Part shown: positions 60,903-64,000 of the stretch, piece by piece | How positions within the stretch are numbered: the first letter of the stretch is position 1 | Layout of the letters: each line of letters starts with the position of its first letter | NCBI RefSeq assembly: GCF_029674545.1 | Contig: NZ_CP121354.1 | Location: forward strand, 5,589,001-5,653,000 | Origin: Mesorhizobium sp. WSM4904 | GTDB taxonomy: Bacteria > Pseudomonadota > Alphaproteobacteria > Rhizobiales > Rhizobiaceae | Direction: 5' to 3' | Length of the DNA: 64,000 nucleotides | Notes under the pieces: model-generated | What the model saw: only the letters and a program-made list of their open reading frames with translations | Databases searched by the model: none | What the model was told of the DNA's origin: nothing | Position numbers and translations under genes: made by a program

Positions 60903-61040
60903 ATGTCAATAGTGAAAAAGCTCCTTCGTCATCTATGGCGACGGAAAGTCCAACGGTCGGCTGACCCTTCTCCGGTCGACGCGATCGTGCGGCTGTTGCG
61001 CGAAACAAAGGACAAGGAGTTGCACGGCGACGAAGGATAG
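60903..61040 (+). CDS. Very small basic protein
   Basis: 45 residues, MSIVKKLLRHLWRRKVQR followed by a more acidic half ending KELHGDEG. The N-terminal part is an amphipathic cationic helix. A GAGGAAAGG stretch 10 bases upstream could be its ribosome site. It is supported only by coding-like pattern and site; no family is known. Confidence 0.4.
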   Translation: MSIVKKLLRHLWRRKVQRSADPSPVDAIVRLLRETKDKELHGDEG

Positions 61041-61536
61041 AAACTTCGATCCTTGTTGCGTGCTGGCGTTCGGAACAACGGCCCGCCGAGCAAGTTGGAC
61101 AACAATGATTCACTTCTGGAACGACCGTGACCGCGCGGAAGATCGACAAGAAAGGCGGTGAGCGCACATCGGCTGCAGCGCGCGAGTTGTTGGAAGCAGA
61201 CGACGAATAACGCATCAGGCAATGGCGGCTCGGCTGCAGCGTCTGGCAACGCCGGCGACAATCGGTAAAATTGTCGGGAACCGTGGCTGTGGCGAGACGT
61301 TGGTATGCAGCAGTCCATTCTCTCCTGGTAGGATGTAGCCGCTCCTTCAGATCTCAGGACAGCCCGTCGCCAATCTCTCCCGAGTGGCGGCGGGCTTTCA
61401 TTAACTAGACCTAAAGTCCTTAATGCAGGAGCCCAAAGAAGGGGCATATTCATCGGTTGTCCCCTTATCAAAGAGGGCAAGGTGCTCGGCCTGCCAAGCC
61501 CACCCCACCGCAGGAAGATTTGAGCAGCAACCTCTC
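61041..61536. other. Intergenic stretch with at most tiny genes
   Basis: About 500 bases without a convincing gene. A 27-codon GTG frame at 61127-61210 (VTARKIDKKGGERTSAAARE...) ends in an acidic tail and may be a tiny protein, but it is too short to be sure. No RNA gene or repeat is recognised. Confidence 0.35.
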
Positions 61537-61776
61537 TCATTTCTCGGCCGCTGGATCTCCCGGTCCAATCTCGGCCTCGTCAAAGATATGCTCGAGGATG
61601 ATCCCTAGGATTTGCAACCTCACCGACTCGCGCGCATCCGGCTGGATGAACGGCATGAGGAGATCAACTGTCTCTGTGACTCGCCGTGGCAGATCAGCCT
61701 TCGGGTCGGTCAAGCGACTCCCATGGTCGTAGATGTTTTCGGTGAGCTTCTTGTCCAGATCCGAAAAGGTGCCCAT
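61537..61776 (-). CDS. Small conserved helical protein of unknown function
   Basis: 79 residues: FSDLDKKLTENIYDHGSR, then PRRVTETVDLLMPFIQPDAR and ILGIILEHIFDEAE. It is amphipathic-helical throughout with no signal peptide. The EcfG-type promoter at 61802-61826 lies 25 bases upstream, which supports it as a real, stress-induced gene. Confidence 0.6.
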   Translation of the reverse strand: MGTFSDLDKKLTENIYDHGSRLTDPKADLPRRVTETVDLLMPFIQPDARESVRLQILGIILEHIFDEAEIGPGDPAAEK

Positions 61777-61799
61777 GGATGTAGCTCCGCGTTAACGGC

Positions 61800-61826
61800 G
61801 GAACGGCCGGGGCTGAAAACGGTTCC
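61800..61826. promoter_or_regulatory. Symmetric EcfG-type promoter readable on both strands
   Basis: GGAAC at 61800-61804 and GTTCC at 61822-61826. The sequence therefore fits GGAAC-N17-GTT on the plus strand (61800-61824) and on the minus strand (61826-61802). The minus direction serves the gene starting at 61776; there is no annotated plus-strand gene immediately downstream. Confidence 0.7.
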
Positions 61827-61939
61827 CGCCCATCAACGGGCCGCCTCTGGCGGACATCTCAGTCTTCGAGAAGGCGGTTGGCTCGAAGTCGAGCAAGGTC
61901 GATCCCGCTTGATGCACTGCAGCAGCAGCCGATGCGAGG

Positions 61940-62212
61940 TCAAGAGCTCCGGCTGCGCTCGACGAATTTGTTGAAACGGCTCTTTCCTCCACCGCCAGCT
62001 TCGTCCTGATGGAGAAAGGCGAGGTCGTTCTCGTCGAATATCCGGAAGAACTCATCCCACTCGATCGATTCAAGCGCTTCCTCCGGTTCGCCGAAGTCGA
62101 TGCGCAGGATGCCGCCCTCGCCTTTCGTGCGAACCACAGCAGGTTGGCCGGCCCTTTCCTCAACCCATTTGCGTATCTCGTCGTGATTGGTCGTCGTCTT
62201 CGCTTCGGACAT
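61940..62212 (-). CDS. Small conserved soluble protein, paralogue of the gene at 52937
   Basis: 90 residues from the ATG at 62212: TTTNHDEIRKWVEERAGQPAV, then ILRIDFGEPEEALESIEWDE, then DLAFLHQDEAG and SRFNKFVERSRSS. It shares its whole length with the protein at 52937-53200. It has its own EcfG-type promoter 37 bases upstream. The conserved family is uncharacterised. Confidence 0.72.
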   Translation of the reverse strand: MSEAKTTTNHDEIRKWVEERAGQPAVVRTKGEGGILRIDFGEPEEALESIEWDEFFRIFDENDLAFLHQDEAGGGGKSRFNKFVERSRSS

Positions 62213-62249
62213 GGCTTTGCCTTTCTCGCTGCGGGATCGATGCGGTCCT

Positions 62250-62274
62250 AACAGCTCGCCGAAGGCAATGTTCC
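62250..62274 (-). promoter_or_regulatory. EcfG-type promoter for the 90-residue paralogue
   Basis: Minus-strand GGAAC (62274-62270) and GTT (62252-62250), 17-base spacer. Confidence 0.75.
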
Positions 62275-62329
62275 AAGGTGTGCGCCAGCACGGTGGTCTC
62301 CGGTTGCGTGGGGAACTTTGTTGAAGCAG

Positions 62330-62354
62330 GGAACAAACCTTTTGTACCGCAGTT
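62330..62354 (+). promoter_or_regulatory. EcfG-type promoter for the epimerase operon
   Basis: GGAAC at 62330-62334 and GTT at 62352-62354, 17-base spacer, 34 bases before the GTG start at 62389. Confidence 0.7.
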
Positions 62355-62388
62355 CGGTAGCCCAACGCCAAGTCCGCAAGGAGTTCTC

Positions 62389-63495
62389 GTGAAACGTGTA
62401 TTGGTTACGGGGGGCTGCGGTTTTATCGGCCGGCATGTCGCCCAGGAACTTATCGAACATGGCTATGACGTGCGCATCCTGGACGCGCTCCTGGAGCAGG
62501 TGCACGGCAGCGAAGCCATCAGCATCCCACCCGGCGCCGAGCTGATAAGGGGTGACGTGCGCGATCGAGACGCGATTGCCGAAGCGGTTTCCGATGCTGA
62601 TGCCGTCATCCACCTCGCCGCCGAGGTCGGTGTCGGCCAATCCATGTACGAGATCGCCCGTTATGTCGGCACCAATGACCTCGGCACTGCCACGCTACTA
62701 GAGGCATTGATCAAAAACCCGGTCGAACGGATCGTCGTCGCGTCGTCGATGAGTATCTACGGTGAGGGGCTGTACGAGACCCCGGACGGCCAGCGCATCG
62801 AGGATGCCCGTCGCAGGCCGCTCGACGTCCGGGCCGGCCAATGGGATCTGCTGTCGCCGACGGGCGAAACGCTGTCGCCGATCGCCACCGACGAGGAGAA
62901 GCAGCCCGATCTCGCCTCGATCTACGCGCTGACCAAATATGCACAGGAGCGCGCCGTGCTGATCTTCGGCCAGGCCTACAATGTGGATGCCGTGGCCTTG
63001 CGCCTGTTCAACGTCTTCGGCGCCGGACAGGCGCTCGCCAATCCCTACACCGGCGTGCTCGCTAACTTCGCCTCGCGCCTTGCCAATGGTAAACGACCGA
63101 TGGTGTTCGAGGACGGCAAGCAAAGACGCGACTTCGTCCATGTGCGCGATGTCGCTCGGGCTTTCCGGCTGGCGCTGGAGCAGCGACAGGCGGCCAGCCA
63201 CGCCATCAATATCGGCAGCGGGCGATCCTACACAATCAGCGATGTCGCCCGCCTGCTTGCCGAGGCGATGGGCATTCCGAATCGGCCGCCCGAAATCCTT
63301 GAGAAGGCCCGCTCCGGCGACATCCGAAACTGCTTCGCCGACATCGGCAAAGCGCGCGAGCTGCTCGGCTTCGAACCCAGCCACAGGCTAGAGAACTCGC
63401 TCGGTGAATTCGCGGCATGGGTTCGCAACAGTGTCGCCATCGATCGGGGCGGCGACATGAAGCGCGAGCTTGAAGAACGGGGGTTGGTATCATGA
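62389..63495 (+). CDS. NAD-dependent nucleotide-sugar epimerase/dehydratase
   Basis: 368 residues of the extended SDR family. The N-terminal KRVLVTGGCGFIGRHVAQ is the NAD motif, followed by VIHLAAEVGVGQSMY; the catalytic YxxxK is YALTK, with ASSMSIYGEG upstream. The C-terminal RRDFVHVRDVARAFRLAL is typical of sugar epimerases. The GTG at 62389 with AAGGAG five bases upstream was preferred; the open frame extends to 62278, which would include the promoter. Substrate is uncertain. Its stop overlaps the next gene by 4 bases (ATGA), so the two act in one pathway. Confidence 0.85.
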   Translation: MKRVLVTGGCGFIGRHVAQELIEHGYDVRILDALLEQVHGSEAISIPPGAELIRGDVRDRDAIAEAVSDADAVIHLAAEVGVGQSMYEIARYVGTNDLGTATLLEALIKNPVERIVVASSMSIYGEGLYETPDGQRIEDARRRPLDVRAGQWDLLSPTGETLSPIATDEEKQPDLASIYALTKYAQERAVLIFGQAYNVDAVALRLFNVFGAGQALANPYTGVLANFASRLANGKRPMVFEDGKQRRDFVHVRDVARAFRLALEQRQAASHAINIGSGRSYTISDVARLLAEAMGIPNRPPEILEKARSGDIRNCFADIGKARELLGFEPSHRLENSLGEFAAWVRNSVAIDRGGDMKRELEERGLVS

Positions 63496-64000
63496 GCCGA
63501 CCGCATCACGACAACGCCCCCGTGGCCGTTATCGGCGGCAGCGGGTTCATAGGCTCAAATCTGGCCGACAGCCTATTGTCGGATGGCGAATCGGTGCTGG
63601 TCATCGACAATTTCAGCCGTCCCGGCGTCAAGCAGAACCTTGAATGGTTGGCGCAGAAACACCGCAGCCTTGTTAGCGTGCAGACCGTCGATATACGCGA
63701 CCGCAGCAAGTTGGCTTCGGCGCTGGCGCCGGCCAGGGCGATCTTCCATTTGGCCGCTCAGACCGCCGTAACCACGAGCCTGCTCGATCCCACGGAAGAC
63801 CTCGACATCAATCTGAACGGCACGTTCAACGTGCTCGAAGCTGCTCGCCAGGGGAGCACACCGGTGGTCTTCGCCAGCACCAACAAGGTCTATGGCAGCT
63901 TGCCCCAGATCGCTGTGCGGGAAGCGGATAATCACTACGAGCCTGCCGACGCTGCCATCCGCGCCAATGGCGTGGACGAGACGATCGGGCTCGATTTCTG
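63492..64000 (+). CDS. NAD-dependent epimerase, CDP-paratose 2-epimerase-like, partial
   Basis: 169 N-terminal residues are visible before the right edge. The NAD motif VAVIGGSGFIGSNLADSL, the second motif IFHLAAQTAVTTSL and FASTNKVYGSLPQ are followed by an insertion and GVDETIGLDF. The STNKVYG element and this insertion fit CDP-paratose/tyvelose-type 2-epimerases. The product would be a nucleotide-linked deoxy or hexose sugar for a surface polysaccharide. The gene continues outside the window. Confidence 0.82.
   Translation, partial: MSRPHHDNAPVAVIGGSGFIGSNLADSLLSDGESVLVIDNFSRPGVKQNLEWLAQKHRSLVSVQTVDIRDRSKLASALAPARAIFHLAAQTAVTTSLLDPTEDLDINLNGTFNVLEAARQGSTPVVFASTNKVYGSLPQIAVREADNHYEPADAAIRANGVDETIGLDF

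Noticed and set aside
1..64000. Prophage, CRISPR array or insertion sequence
   Set aside because: No transposase, phage structural gene, cas gene or repeat-spacer array was recognised anywhere in the window.

Overview
The window is GC-rich alphaproteobacterial DNA, most likely from Mesorhizobium or a close relative in the Rhizobiales. This is inferred from gene content: a rhizobial-type zinc asparaginase, a betI-betC-betA-betB choline operon, a TIGR03808-type Tat protein, a split methylmalonyl-CoA mutase, imperfect palindromic intergenic repeats and many EcfG-type (general stress response) promoters. A species cannot be named from the sequence alone.

Left part (1-10.3 kb): a cell-surface glycan locus resembling the mycobacterial D-arabinose pathway. 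It holds the C-terminus of a flippase-like membrane protein, a HAD-UbiA fusion (polyprenyl-phosphate phosphoribosyltransferase type), a DprE1-like FAD oxidoreductase and a DprE2-like SDR in overlapping frames. On the opposite strand lie an arylsulfotransferase-like protein, a PAPS-type sulfotransferase, two membrane proteins and a DUF4185 protein, followed by a polytopic GT-C-like membrane protein. DUF4185 is the family to which mycobacterial endo-D-arabinanases belong. Together they suggest making, exporting, trimming and perhaps sulfating a D-arabinose-containing glycan.

10.3-17.6 kb: a minus-strand surface-protein block with a DUF4189 protein, a membrane-anchored Ala/Pro-rich protein, an IalB-family protein, a 1379-residue trimeric autotransporter adhesin with a translationally coupled small protein upstream, and an AraC regulator. 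17.9-40.1 kb is largely core or metabolic: a HerA-like ATPase, both methylmalonyl-CoA mutase subunits, an orphan AbrB antitoxin, a GreA-like factor, a Tat beta-helix protein, a DUF1778 antitoxin with a decayed toxin stub, asparaginase, a thiolase, the choline-O-sulfate/choline to glycine-betaine operon with an embedded threonine dehydratase-like gene, a GDP-mannose pyrophosphorylase-AGE epimerase fusion, a deletion scar joining LysR and NmrA remnants, phosphomannomutase, and tRNA-Pro(CGG).

From about 40.5 to 62.4 kb, beyond the tRNA, lies an accessory stress island: an FdhF/YdeP-like oxidoreductase, isochorismatase-like hydrolase, dead ATP-dependent DNA ligase, Ku, phosphoesterase, nucleotidyltransferase, two TPP enzymes, DUF4142 and stress-type glycine-rich proteins, a single-domain response regulator and many very small proteins. 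I read sixteen exact GGAAC-N17-GTT elements in front of its transcription units, plus four near matches, so most of the island appears to be a compact EcfG regulon. The last such promoter precedes a nucleotide-sugar epimerase pair that runs off the right edge, linking stress control to surface polysaccharide synthesis.
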